DNA of 37,002 nt from a virus: positions 1-37,002 of the IMG/VR virus record IMGVR_UViG_3300006119_000028, one strand, 5' to 3'. The number at the start of each line of letters is the position of its first letter. The stretch's first letter is position 1. Positions 27,881-36,496 of this stretch are shown piece after piece. The notes beneath the pieces are model-generated. The model was given only the letters and a program-made list of their open reading frames with translations. It had not been told where the DNA came from and did not search any database. Made by a program: the position numbers and the translations under genes.

Positions 27881-27896
27881 AAAAACGCAGTTTTTT
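27881..27896 (-). terminator. Possible weak terminator between gp25 and gp6
   Basis: On the minus strand AAAAAC-TGC-GTTTTT forms a 6-bp stem with a 3-nt loop and ends in a run of Ts, shortly after the gp25 stop. Only one pair is G:C, so the hairpin is weak. It is symmetrical and could work on either strand. Its position just upstream of a promoter box is the main reason to list it. Confidence 0.3.
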
Positions 27897-27901
27897 ATGT
27901 T

Positions 27902-28351
27902 TTATTGTAAGACTGCGCTATTGGTGTTAGGGTTAAAATAAATGTTTAACACCCCTGGATTATTGAATGGATTTATTGAAATTTGAACCTGAAGTAATAT
28001 TCCATTTTCTTGAGGGAACGCTTGAACGTATCCTAACTGTATTCTAGGGTCTAAATCTATAAGTCTTTTGATTTCTGCTTCTATTTGATATTGAGTATCA
28101 GAACTATTTGGTTCAAAAATAAATGACCACAGTGTGGTTCCATATTGCGGTTGCCCTACTTTTTGTCCCTGTGGTATGTTTAAACTATTTAAAAAGTCTC
28201 TTATAATTAATTGTTCATCTACTAACATGAATTTGTTACCATAACTAACAGGTTTTAATACGCTGCCAGGCGCTACACCTGTGCCACTATTTAAAGTAGT
28301 AGTTCTAGGATCGTTTGCTTGTATTGTTGAAAAACCTATATAGTTTGGCAT
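27902..28351 (-). CDS. gp25: Baseplate wedge protein gp25-like (GPW_gp25 family)
   Basis: 149 aa; T4 gp25 is 132 aa. The middle has the family signature: 'LVDEQLIIRDFLNSL' followed by 'VGQPQYGTTLWSFIFEPNS' and then 'IEAEIKRLIDLDPRIQL' and a final beta hairpin ('ILLQVQISI.PFN'). The family includes T4 gp25, P2 gpW and type VI secretion TssE, which sit at the wedge core next to gp6 and trigger sheath polymerisation. The ATG at 28351 has an AGAG about 7 nt upstream and a GATAAATA box 16 nt upstream. The gene precedes gp6, the usual partner order. Confidence 0.9.
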   Translation of the reverse strand: MPNYIGFSTIQANDPRTTTLNSGTGVAPGSVLKPVSYGNKFMLVDEQLIIRDFLNSLNIPQGQKVGQPQYGTTLWSFIFEPNSSDTQYQIEAEIKRLIDLDPRIQLGYVQAFPQENGILLQVQISINPFNNPGVLNIYFNPNTNSAVLQ

Positions 28352-28367
28352 ATCATTACTCTTTTAA

Positions 28368-28375
28368 TATTTATC
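28368..28375 (-). promoter_or_regulatory. Late-promoter-like box GATAAATA before gp25
   Basis: GATAAATA on the minus strand, spanning the TAA stop (28371-28373) of the 837-aa gene. Transcription would start near 28362, about 11 nt before the gp25 ATG, with the AGAG ribosome site inside that leader. Confidence 0.58.
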
Positions 28376-30884
28376 CAGCAGTTGTTTGTTTCAAAGCTGT
28401 GTACGTTTGTTGTGCTTGAATAATTCTTGGATCGCCCTGTGGATAATTATTTTGAGCATATTGTAAATTATTATAAGCATTTGTAACTTGACTGTTTAAC
28501 GCAATTAAGTTGTTGCTTGATGTTTGTGCGGCCGTTTGTGCTGTAGCTATAGAAGCCGCTGTCTTTAAGTTTGGTGTTGTGAAAGTTCCTCCCAATAAAG
28601 TAGGAGGTGTGGCAACACCGTTTAAAATTCTTAATACAGCAGCATTGACTGCTGTTCTAACAATGGTATTAGTTGCTACTGTTGGAGTAATTATACCACC
28701 AGTTGCTGTGCTACCGCCGTTTCCTCCACTTACTGAACTGCTACCTGCAAACATTTGAGCAGCACCCGAATTTGTTAAACTATTAACTAGCGATTGTAAT
28801 GGGCTGCTAGTAATTTGATCTGGAGCAACCGCCACACTTGCTATTTCACTGTTAAGCTGTGATTGCGCTATCTCCTCGTCTGTTGCCTGTGTGTTATCAT
28901 TCCAAGCATCAGGATTAAATGCGTCAGCACCACTCGGCGTTGTGTCTACTTGATATTGAGCGTTTGGACTTAATTCTATTTCTTGTAATCCATTGTTGCC
29001 TGAAGATGCGTTTTGTGCTTGTACCGCAATAGATGTTGAGCCTGGTAAATTGCTATTTGTAGTATCACTTAAATCTACTGTGCTTGCTGTTGAACCGATT
29101 CCACCTGGTAATATTAATGCTCCTGCGGCAATTTCGGCAGCGTTTTGTCCACTAGCTATATTTTGAGCAAGAGGGGTTAATTCGCCTTCTCCTACTAAAA
29201 GGGTTGTACTGCTAGCAGCAAAAGTATTGTGGCACAAATCATCAGTTAAATTACCTGTACTTTGTTGTATTGGTATTGCGTTTGCTGTATTACTATAATC
29301 AGGTTTTAATGCGTTTGTAATTGATGTTGTAACAGAGTTAAGTGCGCCTTGTATGCTAGTACCAACTGCTTTACCTGCTGATTGTCCTAAGGCAGACACA
29401 ACTGCATTTCCTGCCTGTCTTAGTGTACTACTTGCTATGCTACTTGCTATACTTGAAGCTGAACTTGGGCTTTTTGCTACACTTGCTACTAAAGTTGTTT
29501 TAGCTACGTTTACTAGTACTGCTGTTAAATTTACTGGGACACCAACTTGTAATTTAGGCATACTTGATGCTATAGCAGTAAAGGCTGTTGCTGCTGTGCC
29601 TCTTTGTGAACTGTTTAATTGTGCGTAACTTGGAACTGTACTTAATCCACCCAATGCTGTTTTTAAACCACTTAAGTTGGGGCCACCGCCGCCAAATAGT
29701 CCGCCAATAATATTACCAACACCTAAGGCTTGTAATCCTGCTCCTAGTGCTGCTCCAGCAACACTGCTGACAGCACCGCTAAAGGCATTACCTAGTGCGC
29801 CACCTACTTGACTACCAAAGGCACTTGTTAAACTACCACTTACACTCTGAGTTAAACTAGTTAATGCGCCACCAGTAAGATTATTAATACCTGCCGTAGC
29901 TATGCCTCCTAATCCGCCACCTATTGCCCCAGTGACGCCTGATATTCCTGCGCCAGCTGCGTTTTGTGCCACATTAAATCCTAAACTGCTTAATCCACTT
30001 TGAACTAAACTATTAACACCGCTACTTACAACATTTGTTAATGCGCCTGTGACTGCTTTACCTACGACACCACCTACGTTTTTTCCTAATACGCTGGTAA
30101 ATGCATTATTAATACTGCCGCTGACGCTACCTACTAACATTCCTCCAACACCTTTGCTCAGTGATGTTCCAATGTTTACTACGGCATTATTAACCGATGT
30201 TCCCAAACTAGCAGGACTTGATGGATCTCCTATATAAACATTAGCATAGAAACTTGGACTTGATGGACCAAAACCGCCTGCTGCTATGCCTGTAACTGTT
30301 GGGACAGTTGATTGTGCTACTGGCTGAATACTGTTTAAACCTTTTACTAAAGTTATAGTTTGTGGTACACCAACTAAAGACCCAGCTAATACAGCACCTG
30401 CTATTTGACTACTATCTTCTTTACCTGTAATTAATCCTGAGTTTGTTAATTGTGTTTGTGATTGTTGTAAATTGGTTACAGCTACACTAGCTTGTGCGTT
30501 TTGATTTAATATTAGACTGTCAACATCAGTAACTCCTAACTTACCTGTGAAAAACTGTGTTGGCATAGCTGTGCGTATATCGGCGCCGCCTGCTATTTGT
30601 GAGGCAACTAAATTACTACTACCTGGTTTGAGAATTCCCGCGCTTTCTAATTGGTAAGGAGTAAGAGCATATGCTCCTACAACAAGTTGATTGATTCCTT
30701 GGTCGTTTGGGCTAATAGCATACCCTACTGTGCTAGCGGCGACAGTATTTGTATTGTATGCTGTAAAAGCTGCGATAGTCCCCAACAATGCTGTTGTTGT
30801 AGACTTGTCAATGCTTTGACTGACAGCTTGAACTTCAGGCTGACTATTAATAATACCTGTGCCAAACTGAACCGTAGAACTCAT
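28371..30884 (-). CDS. Gly/Ala-rich tail protein with hydrophobic segments
   Basis: 837 aa, of uncertain role. Residues about 70-180 contain 'LTPYQLESAGILKPGSS', 'FFTGKLGVTDVDSLILN', then Q and L repeats and 'GVPQTITLVKGL'; I recall this KPG/FTGK module from large tail proteins of T4-like marine phages but cannot name a function. Residues about 238-401 are a long run of Gly/Ala/Ser/Val-rich glycine-zipper-like segments (GVGGMLVG, GGVVGKAVTGAL, GGGLGGIATAG, GAALGAGLQALG, NIIGGLFGGGG), unlike any neighbour and suggestive of membrane insertion. The remaining part is Ser/Asn/Gln-rich, and the last 60 residues look helical. No peptidase or lysozyme motif is evident. The ATG immediately follows the TAA of the gp5-like gene in frame, with a strong AGGAGGTG about 10 nt upstream. 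It may act with the spike during membrane penetration; this is inference. Confidence 0.8.
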   Translation of the reverse strand: MSSTVQFGTGIINSQPEVQAVSQSIDKSTTTALLGTIAAFTAYNTNTVAASTVGYAISPNDQGINQLVVGAYALTPYQLESAGILKPGSSNLVASQIAGGADIRTAMPTQFFTGKLGVTDVDSLILNQNAQASVAVTNLQQSQTQLTNSGLITGKEDSSQIAGAVLAGSLVGVPQTITLVKGLNSIQPVAQSTVPTVTGIAAGGFGPSSPSFYANVYIGDPSSPASLGTSVNNAVVNIGTSLSKGVGGMLVGSVSGSINNAFTSVLGKNVGGVVGKAVTGALTNVVSSGVNSLVQSGLSSLGFNVAQNAAGAGISGVTGAIGGGLGGIATAGINNLTGGALTSLTQSVSGSLTSAFGSQVGGALGNAFSGAVSSVAGAALGAGLQALGVGNIIGGLFGGGGPNLSGLKTALGGLSTVPSYAQLNSSQRGTAATAFTAIASSMPKLQVGVPVNLTAVLVNVAKTTLVASVAKSPSSASSIASSIASSTLRQAGNAVVSALGQSAGKAVGTSIQGALNSVTTSITNALKPDYSNTANAIPIQQSTGNLTDDLCHNTFAASSTTLLVGEGELTPLAQNIASGQNAAEIAAGALILPGGIGSTASTVDLSDTTNSNLPGSTSIAVQAQNASSGNNGLQEIELSPNAQYQVDTTPSGADAFNPDAWNDNTQATDEEIAQSQLNSEIASVAVAPDQITSSPLQSLVNSLTNSGAAQMFAGSSSVSGGNGGSTATGGIITPTVATNTIVRTAVNAAVLRILNGVATPPTLLGGTFTTPNLKTAASIATAQTAAQTSSNNLIALNSQVTNAYNNLQYAQNNYPQGDPRIIQAQQTYTALKQTTAG

Positions 30885-32390
30885 TTAGGGGCCACCTCCT
30901 GCTATACTATTTACGTTAGACAATGCTGGGTTAGCGTTGCTAGGGAAGTTTGCTGAGGCATCAAGATCAGATTTTACAGCTACACCCTGATTAGCATTTA
31001 GCCATGGCATATGTGCTGGACATCTGCTTGTAATTGACAATAAACTATTTGGTGCTGCCAAAAAGCCTTTATCGTTGTCAAAAAGTGTATCTGTTTGGGC
31101 AGCAAATGGAATTGAACTTTGTCCTTGTGGCTGAGTGCCAATTTGCCCTGTGTTTAATAAAACTTTTGTTCCTGTCACATAAGCCGCTGCTGCTCCAGCA
31201 ATACCTATTTCTGCGCCAGAACCTAAACTACATGACCCTCCTGATAATACTGTAAATGTTTTATCAGCACTTATATTATAATCTGCGCCTACTCTATGTT
31301 TTGCGCCTGCTTCAGTATTAATGTTTAAAGCATTACTATGTATGTTTAATGTTTTAGTAGCGTGTATGTTAATATTATTATCTGCATGTAGGTTTAAATC
31401 ACCCTGTGTTCTAACATTAAAACTATTAGTACTATAAATGTCTACTGTGCCTTCTTTGCCTAATTCAATATAACTTTGTCCATTACTATGTAAAATTGTT
31501 AGTACTTGACCATCGTCACTCATAGTAATTTGATGACCCAAGGCAGTTCGTATTCTTATTAACTGATCACGTCCTGCGATATCGCCATCATCCATTACTA
31601 TACTATGACCGCCTTTGCGGCTAATTACATCTAATGAACTGGCTGGTGCCGTGTTAGCGTCTTGAATTGCTGTGGCATCATCATATCCACCTTGATAAAT
31701 TGGTCTACCTGGAGTGCTTACACCCCAGCCTACAGTACTTGGTGTTTCACGATTTGCGCTACTGCTAATTGGGCCTCGTATTGGATCTCTAATAGTACCC
31801 TGTTGAAACATTATTGCTGCTTGATAGCTATGAATAGGTTTAGGAGCACTTAAGTAAGTTGCTCCATCACTTATTCCTGAATTATCACCATTGATATTAG
31901 TTACTGGCAATCTTGGTGCGCCGCCTAAACTATTTGCTTCGCCATCATTGTTAGGCACAACACTATCAACAGCACCTATAGCAGGTACCATTTGCAGTGC
32001 GCTTTCGTCTGGCACACAGCCTATATAATAACCTAAGCTAGGATCTCCATTAACAAATACACAAATAACATTTGTGCCAACGTCAGGTGGACTATTCCAC
32101 ATACCATAACTTATTGGATTGCTACCGAATCCACCATAGCCTGTATTATTACTATTACCCGATAATTGTCCATAAAACGGACTAGCAAAATTTACTTGCA
32201 TCCAGCTAGTAGGATCTTCAGGTGGTTTATTGTTAATACCTGCTATATAAACCATTAGTTTGCCTGAACGTGTAGCATCAATATTGCTTTTAACAACGCC
32301 TAATACAGGCCAACTTATACTAGCTGCTCCGCCTGCCTCGGGTTTATTTGCTTTACTAACGCCTTTTTGTTTAATATTATCTTGTGCCAT
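30885..32390 (-). CDS. gp5: gp5-like baseplate spike (OB fold plus beta-helix, no lysozyme)
   Basis: 501 aa. Residues about 26-130 fit the gp5/VgrG OB fold: 'GVVKSNIDATRSGKLMVYI', then 'SWMQVNFASPFYGQ', then 'PDVGTNVICVFVNGDPSLG' and YYIGCVPD. Residues about 260-430 carry the spike beta-helix: GHSIVMDDGD, IRIRTALGHQITMSDDG and a run of short alternating strands such as 'DLNLHADNNINIHATKTLNI'. The T4 gp5 lysozyme domain, which would sit between the OB fold and the helix, is missing; the linker holds only Ser/Gly/Pro-rich sequence. The product should be the trimeric puncturing device under the tube, with cell-wall cutting done by some other protein. The ATG is preceded by AAAGAGAA. The gene is followed in frame, after one TAA, by the 837-aa gene. 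Confidence 0.85.
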   Translation of the reverse strand: MAQDNIKQKGVSKANKPEAGGAASISWPVLGVVKSNIDATRSGKLMVYIAGINNKPPEDPTSWMQVNFASPFYGQLSGNSNNTGYGGFGSNPISYGMWNSPPDVGTNVICVFVNGDPSLGYYIGCVPDESALQMVPAIGAVDSVVPNNDGEANSLGGAPRLPVTNINGDNSGISDGATYLSAPKPIHSYQAAIMFQQGTIRDPIRGPISSSANRETPSTVGWGVSTPGRPIYQGGYDDATAIQDANTAPASSLDVISRKGGHSIVMDDGDIAGRDQLIRIRTALGHQITMSDDGQVLTILHSNGQSYIELGKEGTVDIYSTNSFNVRTQGDLNLHADNNINIHATKTLNIHSNALNINTEAGAKHRVGADYNISADKTFTVLSGGSCSLGSGAEIGIAGAAAAYVTGTKVLLNTGQIGTQPQGQSSIPFAAQTDTLFDNDKGFLAAPNSLLSITSRCPAHMPWLNANQGVAVKSDLDASANFPSNANPALSNVNSIAGGGP

Positions 32391-32402
32391 AAATTCTCTT
32401 TA

Positions 32403-34685
32403 TTAGGGACCTCTTCCTTGATTTGTAAATAATATGCTTTGTGTATTGTTTTGACTTTGTACAGATATTGGATTTTGATCATCGTTGGTACTAGGTACAG
32501 TTGGTGTTAAATTGGATGTAGACAATGCGCCTGCTTTAATACCAAAATAACTTTCTACAAGACTTGGTTGAGTTTTTGTTGGGCTATTAGTATTATTATT
32601 GTTAGTGTTTCTATTTTGCGATGAGTTTGTATTATCTTTCGTAGCCAATTGCCATTGCGCACCATTCAATGTCAACTCTTGTTCAAATACACCTTGTCTA
32701 AAAGTATTGTTTACATCTAAAATCCACAATGGTATACCATTGAATTTGATTCCATTTGGCAATGGTCCAAAACTTATATTGCTGTTTAAGTCTAATAATC
32801 CTGTACTATCATTATAATCTGTTGATTCTCTAATATTAACTTCTACAAATACTTGCGAACTATTTGGATTTACTGTAAATGAATTAAAATTATAGTATTT
32901 GTTGTAGGGGGCATATGCGTTTAAATTTGGATTCATTAAAAAATCTGGATCTCCTATGATTTTCATTCTAACATTTACATAAGCTCCTGGATCTTCTAAA
33001 AATGTTCTATAACTGTTAATTGCTTCCATTGTTGGACCAATTTTTCCTTGTTGATTAACATTATTCTTTTTGCCTGGAGCAATTGGAACATTACCGCCAT
33101 TGTTTGCGCTATATGGATTATTAGGGTCATTTGTTATAAAACCATAATAGTAAAGATTATCAAACTCAAAATGTAAATCTAATATTTCACTATTTTTTCC
33201 TGTAAAAATATAATTATAAAGTTTATATGCTCCAGGATAAGGAGGAGTGTTGGTACCAACAGAAGGTGCCTGAATAGCTGGAGTATCATAAGTTGTTATA
33301 ATTAATATTATTTTGTAAACCCAGTCTCCTCTTTTTTTGTCCCAACCTTTTACCTCAACATGCGAACTTAAATTATACCAACTGATTGTACTTGGCGATG
33401 CTATGGGCAAATCACTTTCGGCTCCTGTAGTAGGATCAGACTCACTTGTACTTTTAGGTATGTTTGCTAAAGCATCTGTTATGTATGTGCTTTGCCCTAT
33501 TATTTGTCCAATTATTGAACTTAAATTTTGACCAGAGCCAAAAGATAATGTTCTTTGATTTGGATCAGGCTGTGTGGTAATTGATGTTACGGGATTTACT
33601 TGACTTGGATTTGTTATAGTACTTGGAGTAGCACTCCATGTTGCTTTGTTAACATCGGCAGGAGTAACTAATTTAGCAGTTCGTATTTTATCAGCATCTG
33701 GACCTTTGTAGATTATACTATATTCATTTGCTAATTCAGCAACACCATCAGCGCTAACATATGATTGTTCAGTTTTATTAAAAGTATTGACTACATCATT
33801 TAAGGCATCTTCAACTGTAGCGCCATTTACTGTTATTGTACTATCTAAACTGCCTCTTTTACTGCTTATTGCCTCGCCTGGAGGTAAACTTACTGCTACT
33901 ATATTATAAACTGAGGGTTTCCCAGATAATTTAAATTTAAGTGTATTAATTTTTAAATCATAGTAAGTATTGAAAATTCCATTGTTGTTGCCTTGATTAT
34001 CTAACGTTACACCATTATAAACTTCACTGCCATTCGCTATGCTACCATCTTTATTGTAACCTAAAAATTTTATACCTAAAATAAAAATACCTCTTAATGC
34101 GGTACTTGGTTTATCGCTATTACTTCCCTGAACACTACTATCTGGTTGTCCATATAACTGATCGCTAGCATAAGCTATATTTTTAATAAAACTAAAACCA
34201 TAGGGTTCTATAATATCAAATTCAAAATTAATATTAAAATTATCACCGCCTGCTGCTTTAGCAGTCATTAGTGTGTGAAATCTTAAATTGTCAATATAAT
34301 AATCATATTGAAACCCTGGTGCTCTATTTGTTGTTTTATCATTTATGCCACCACTTTGAGCAATTAAATATACACCATTGTTGCTGTTTGGTTGATTTTT
34401 AACTTGAGTAATATCATTTCTACCAGACTGAACCCATAGATTATACGCTGCGCTAGTAACCATATACAAACTTAATTGATAGGTATAATCAGCCAAATAT
34501 CCTAATGGATTTTGTTGTCTAACGCCTGGAGTACTTACTTGATTTGGATTAGCTGTTGTACTTGGTGCTGCTGTTGATGTTGGGTTGCCTGCCGCGCCAC
34601 TGCTACCCTGTCCATAAACACTGGGATTTTGTTGTTGATTAGAACTTGGATTGTTACTTGCTGATTGATCGTCATTTGGTGCCAT
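32403..34685 (-). CDS. Putative baseplate hub protein (gp27 position)
   Basis: 760 aa. The first 55 residues are Ser/Asn/Gln/Pro-rich and probably flexible. Two sections then look like the paired tube-like domains of contractile-tail hubs: 'LGYLADYTYQLSLYMVTS' through 'NINFEFDIIEPYGFSFI', and 'YNYIFTGKNSEILDLHFEF' (about 490-515). Towards the end come 'VNVRMKIIGDPDFLMNPN' (about 567-585) and 'PLWILDVNNTFRQGVFEQ' with LTLNG (about 645-672). The last two patterns ('IxGDPxFL', 'FxxGxFxQxLxL') are typical of hub proteins such as T4 gp27 and phage late-control D proteins. The order gp53, this gene, then gp5 also fits a hub. T4 gp27 is about 390 aa, so this one is roughly twice as long. The ATG at 34685 lies 3 nt after the gp53 stop, in the same frame, and ribosome binding is weak, so translational coupling is likely. 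Confidence 0.68.
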   Translation of the reverse strand: MAPNDDQSASNNPSSNQQQNPSVYGQGSSGAAGNPTSTAAPSTTANPNQVSTPGVRQQNPLGYLADYTYQLSLYMVTSAAYNLWVQSGRNDITQVKNQPNSNNGVYLIAQSGGINDKTTNRAPGFQYDYYIDNLRFHTLMTAKAAGGDNFNINFEFDIIEPYGFSFIKNIAYASDQLYGQPDSSVQGSNSDKPSTALRGIFILGIKFLGYNKDGSIANGSEVYNGVTLDNQGNNNGIFNTYYDLKINTLKFKLSGKPSVYNIVAVSLPPGEAISSKRGSLDSTITVNGATVEDALNDVVNTFNKTEQSYVSADGVAELANEYSIIYKGPDADKIRTAKLVTPADVNKATWSATPSTITNPSQVNPVTSITTQPDPNQRTLSFGSGQNLSSIIGQIIGQSTYITDALANIPKSTSESDPTTGAESDLPIASPSTISWYNLSSHVEVKGWDKKRGDWVYKIILIITTYDTPAIQAPSVGTNTPPYPGAYKLYNYIFTGKNSEILDLHFEFDNLYYYGFITNDPNNPYSANNGGNVPIAPGKKNNVNQQGKIGPTMEAINSYRTFLEDPGAYVNVRMKIIGDPDFLMNPNLNAYAPYNKYYNFNSFTVNPNSSQVFVEVNIRESTDYNDSTGLLDLNSNISFGPLPNGIKFNGIPLWILDVNNTFRQGVFEQELTLNGAQWQLATKDNTNSSQNRNTNNNNTNSPTKTQPSLVESYFGIKAGALSTSNLTPTVPSTNDDQNPISVQSQNNTQSILFTNQGRGP

Positions 34686-34688
34686 AAA

Positions 34689-35003
34689 TTAAATGCCCAA
34701 TGCTTGTTGAATTGTTGTTTGCTGTGGTAAGTAGATAGAAATTCCTGCGACTAAATTAAACACAGGGTCAGGACCTAATACATTTGGATTTCGTGACGCA
34801 AATACCCACCATAGTTTACTATCACCATATAAGTCATAGGCTAACAAATCAGGTCTATATTGATAAACAATTGGCACTTGATAGTACACATCGCTAACTA
34901 AAGCGGGAATAGGACGATATACCATGACATCTAAAAATTTATTGTTAAAAACGTCTGTGTTATAGTAGTTGCTTATTTTTGGGTATATATTTTGATTTGA
35001 CAT
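34689..35003 (-). CDS. gp53: Baseplate wedge protein gp53-like
   Basis: 104 aa, shorter than T4 gp53 (about 196 aa) but with its core: 'YYQVPIVYQYRPDLLAYDL' then 'YGDSKLWWVFASRNPN' and a final PVFNLVAGISIYLP. The 'RPDL.AY..YG...LWW......N.' pattern is the gp53 / LysM-like wedge fold. In T4, gp53 clamps adjacent wedges around gp6 and gp25. Its ATG overlaps the stop of the 469-aa gene (TAATG), with AGGA about 8 nt upstream, so the two are probably translationally coupled. Confidence 0.88.
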   Translation of the reverse strand: MSNQNIYPKISNYYNTDVFNNKFLDVMVYRPIPALVSDVYYQVPIVYQYRPDLLAYDLYGDSKLWWVFASRNPNVLGPDPVFNLVAGISIYLPQQTTIQQALGI

Positions 35004-36412
35004 TACCAGTATCCTTTACTTAGCAGATTTCCTGTAGCGTAATCTTTTACGCTAAAGTTGTTGCTGATATCGTTTCTGCTGACAATTGGGTATGCTGATA
35101 TTTGAAGTTGCATCATTGTAGGAACATACGTAGGCGATACAGTTCCAATAGGTGGAATTCCAAAATCAGGTGGAGGTACACTGCCTCCCTGTGTTACAGT
35201 ATTACCTAATCGTTGTTGAGAAAGAGCGGGAGCGTTTGCTAAAGCACTGCTGCTTACACCAGGATTTACAGTTTGTGTGCCTGCTCTAATATAATCTACA
35301 TCATTAGGTAAACTATAATTAAAATTTGTTATTACTAATGGATGATTATTAAATTGAAAAGCTCCCAATCCATAAAGATAGCACAATGGGGGTGGAACTC
35401 CTGGCTTACTATCTTGTCCATAAAACATTTTTGTAACAGTTCTAAAAAAATGTATAACTGCTAACAAATATTCTGCTTCAGCATTATCTTGTGCTGTAAA
35501 ATCACAGCCTATAGTTATTTCATCTACGCTGCTACTTTGATAATTGTAAATTTTATAATTACTATGTGTTGGGCTTAATGACTCATAATTAGCACCATAT
35601 CTTACTTGTACTACTGGGGTATATGGGAAAATTACCCCTTGAGTACGTGCTAGTGGCCCAAGTATGCCTGGAACTTTAGCTTTATACAGTATAGGAGGAG
35701 TATTTGGAGCAAGCATTAATTTAACTCGCCAGTCATTTCCTTGTTGATAGTTTGTGCTATTTTGTAATGACGCTTGTTGTTTTGCGGCATTAGTTTTACT
35801 AGGAACACCACTATTAGAATTACTAGGGTTAGAAGTTGTACCTGACCCAGTGTTAATTGGGACTGAAGTATTACCAGTTGATACTGTGGTACCCGTTAGT
35901 GTAGTTTGTACCCCAGAAACAGGTGAGGGGCTAGTTACAATTGTAATTGGTGTTGACACTGCTTGGCCAACTGCGGTTGAGCCGCCGATATTTAATTGGC
36001 TTCCATTGTTTAATTTAACATTACCAAATAAACCAGAAATAACACCGCTAGCTATGTTAGCTACATTTGATGATTGCTGTGGGACAGGGTTCTCTGGTTG
36101 AGTTGTCGGACCAACTTCATCGTCTAACTGAGCATTAAATTCAGCAGATAAGTTATTATTATCTCCTATAATTTTTTGTGCGTCTGCATACGATAACGAA
36201 CCATTTGATACAGCCAATGACAAATATGCTGCTTGTTGACCAGTTGGGGCACCTGTAGCTACTAAATCATTAAATTGTTGCTGTGCTTGGTCAAAGGTAA
36301 TGCCAGGATATGGCTCTTGTTGGTCCACAGGAGGAATAACTATATTACCTACATCAGGTACTTCTATTCCCGGATCCTGACCTTGGTCTACTGTTGTATT
36401 GTCATCTGCCAT
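35003..36412 (-). CDS. Baseplate tube-cap/initiator-like protein (gp48/gp54 type)
   Basis: 469 aa, first gene of the leftward block. Residues 1-225 are low-complexity (Gln, Pro, Asn, Ser, Thr) with 'YLSLAVSNGSLSYADAQKII', a short helix-turn-helix-like stretch of no clear meaning. Residues about 226-469 are folded: DWRVKLMLAP, 'GPLARTQGVIFPYTPVVQV', 'YGANYESLSPTHSNYKIYNY', 'DFTAQDNAEAEYLLAVIHFF', 'TKMFYGQDSKPGVPPPLCYL', 'NNHPLVITNFNYSLPNDVDY' and a terminal GYW. This block is strongly conserved in T4-like marine phages and is usually called baseplate tail-tube cap (gp48) or initiator (gp54); I cannot decide between the two. Such proteins cap the hub and nucleate the tail tube. A GATAAATA box lies 39 nt upstream and a GGGA ribosome site before the ATG. 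Confidence 0.75.
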   Translation of the reverse strand: MADDNTTVDQGQDPGIEVPDVGNIVIPPVDQQEPYPGITFDQAQQQFNDLVATGAPTGQQAAYLSLAVSNGSLSYADAQKIIGDNNNLSAEFNAQLDDEVGPTTQPENPVPQQSSNVANIASGVISGLFGNVKLNNGSQLNIGGSTAVGQAVSTPITIVTSPSPVSGVQTTLTGTTVSTGNTSVPINTGSGTTSNPSNSNSGVPSKTNAAKQQASLQNSTNYQQGNDWRVKLMLAPNTPPILYKAKVPGILGPLARTQGVIFPYTPVVQVRYGANYESLSPTHSNYKIYNYQSSSVDEITIGCDFTAQDNAEAEYLLAVIHFFRTVTKMFYGQDSKPGVPPPLCYLYGLGAFQFNNHPLVITNFNYSLPNDVDYIRAGTQTVNPGVSSSALANAPALSQQRLGNTVTQGGSVPPPDFGIPPIGTVSPTYVPTMMQLQISAYPIVSRNDISNNFSVKDYATGNLLSKGYW

Positions 36413-36451
36413 TTTATTTCCCAGCGTTAAACATAAATAGTTTGCTTATAA

Positions 36452-36459
36452 TATTTATC
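36452..36459 (-). promoter_or_regulatory. Late-promoter-like box GATAAATA heading the structural block
   Basis: GATAAATA on the minus strand within the divergent intergenic region. Start of transcription is expected near 36446, leaving a leader of about 34 nt with a GGGA ribosome site. This is the first late promoter of the leftward baseplate operon and the copy with the longest leader. Confidence 0.65.
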
Positions 36460-36481
36460 GCCGAAAAAATCACCAATTTAT

Positions 36482-36496
36482 TCAATAACTTATTGA
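36482..36496. promoter_or_regulatory. Palindrome over the -35 box (possible operator)
   Basis: TCAATAA-C-TTATTGA is a perfect 7-bp inverted repeat with a 1-nt centre. It overlaps the TTGACA of the rightward promoter, and the half-site TTCAATAA recurs at 36525-36532, around the predicted transcription start. This layout would suit a repressor that shuts the early promoter; no repressor gene is in the window. Confidence 0.4.

Noticed and set aside
536-36101. Numerous plus-strand ORFs of 60-115 codons opposite the structural genes
   Set aside because: They lie wholly inside long minus-strand genes, have no ribosome sites or recognisable motifs, and their Val/Pro/Ala-rich composition is what antisense reading of Asn/Thr/Gly-rich codons produces.
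36432-36439. CATAAATA on the plus strand facing the gp55-like gene
   Set aside because: It is one base from the T4 late core, but it is over 100 nt from the start codon, lacks the leading G of the other six, and lies inside the leader of the leftward gene; AT-rich chance is likely.
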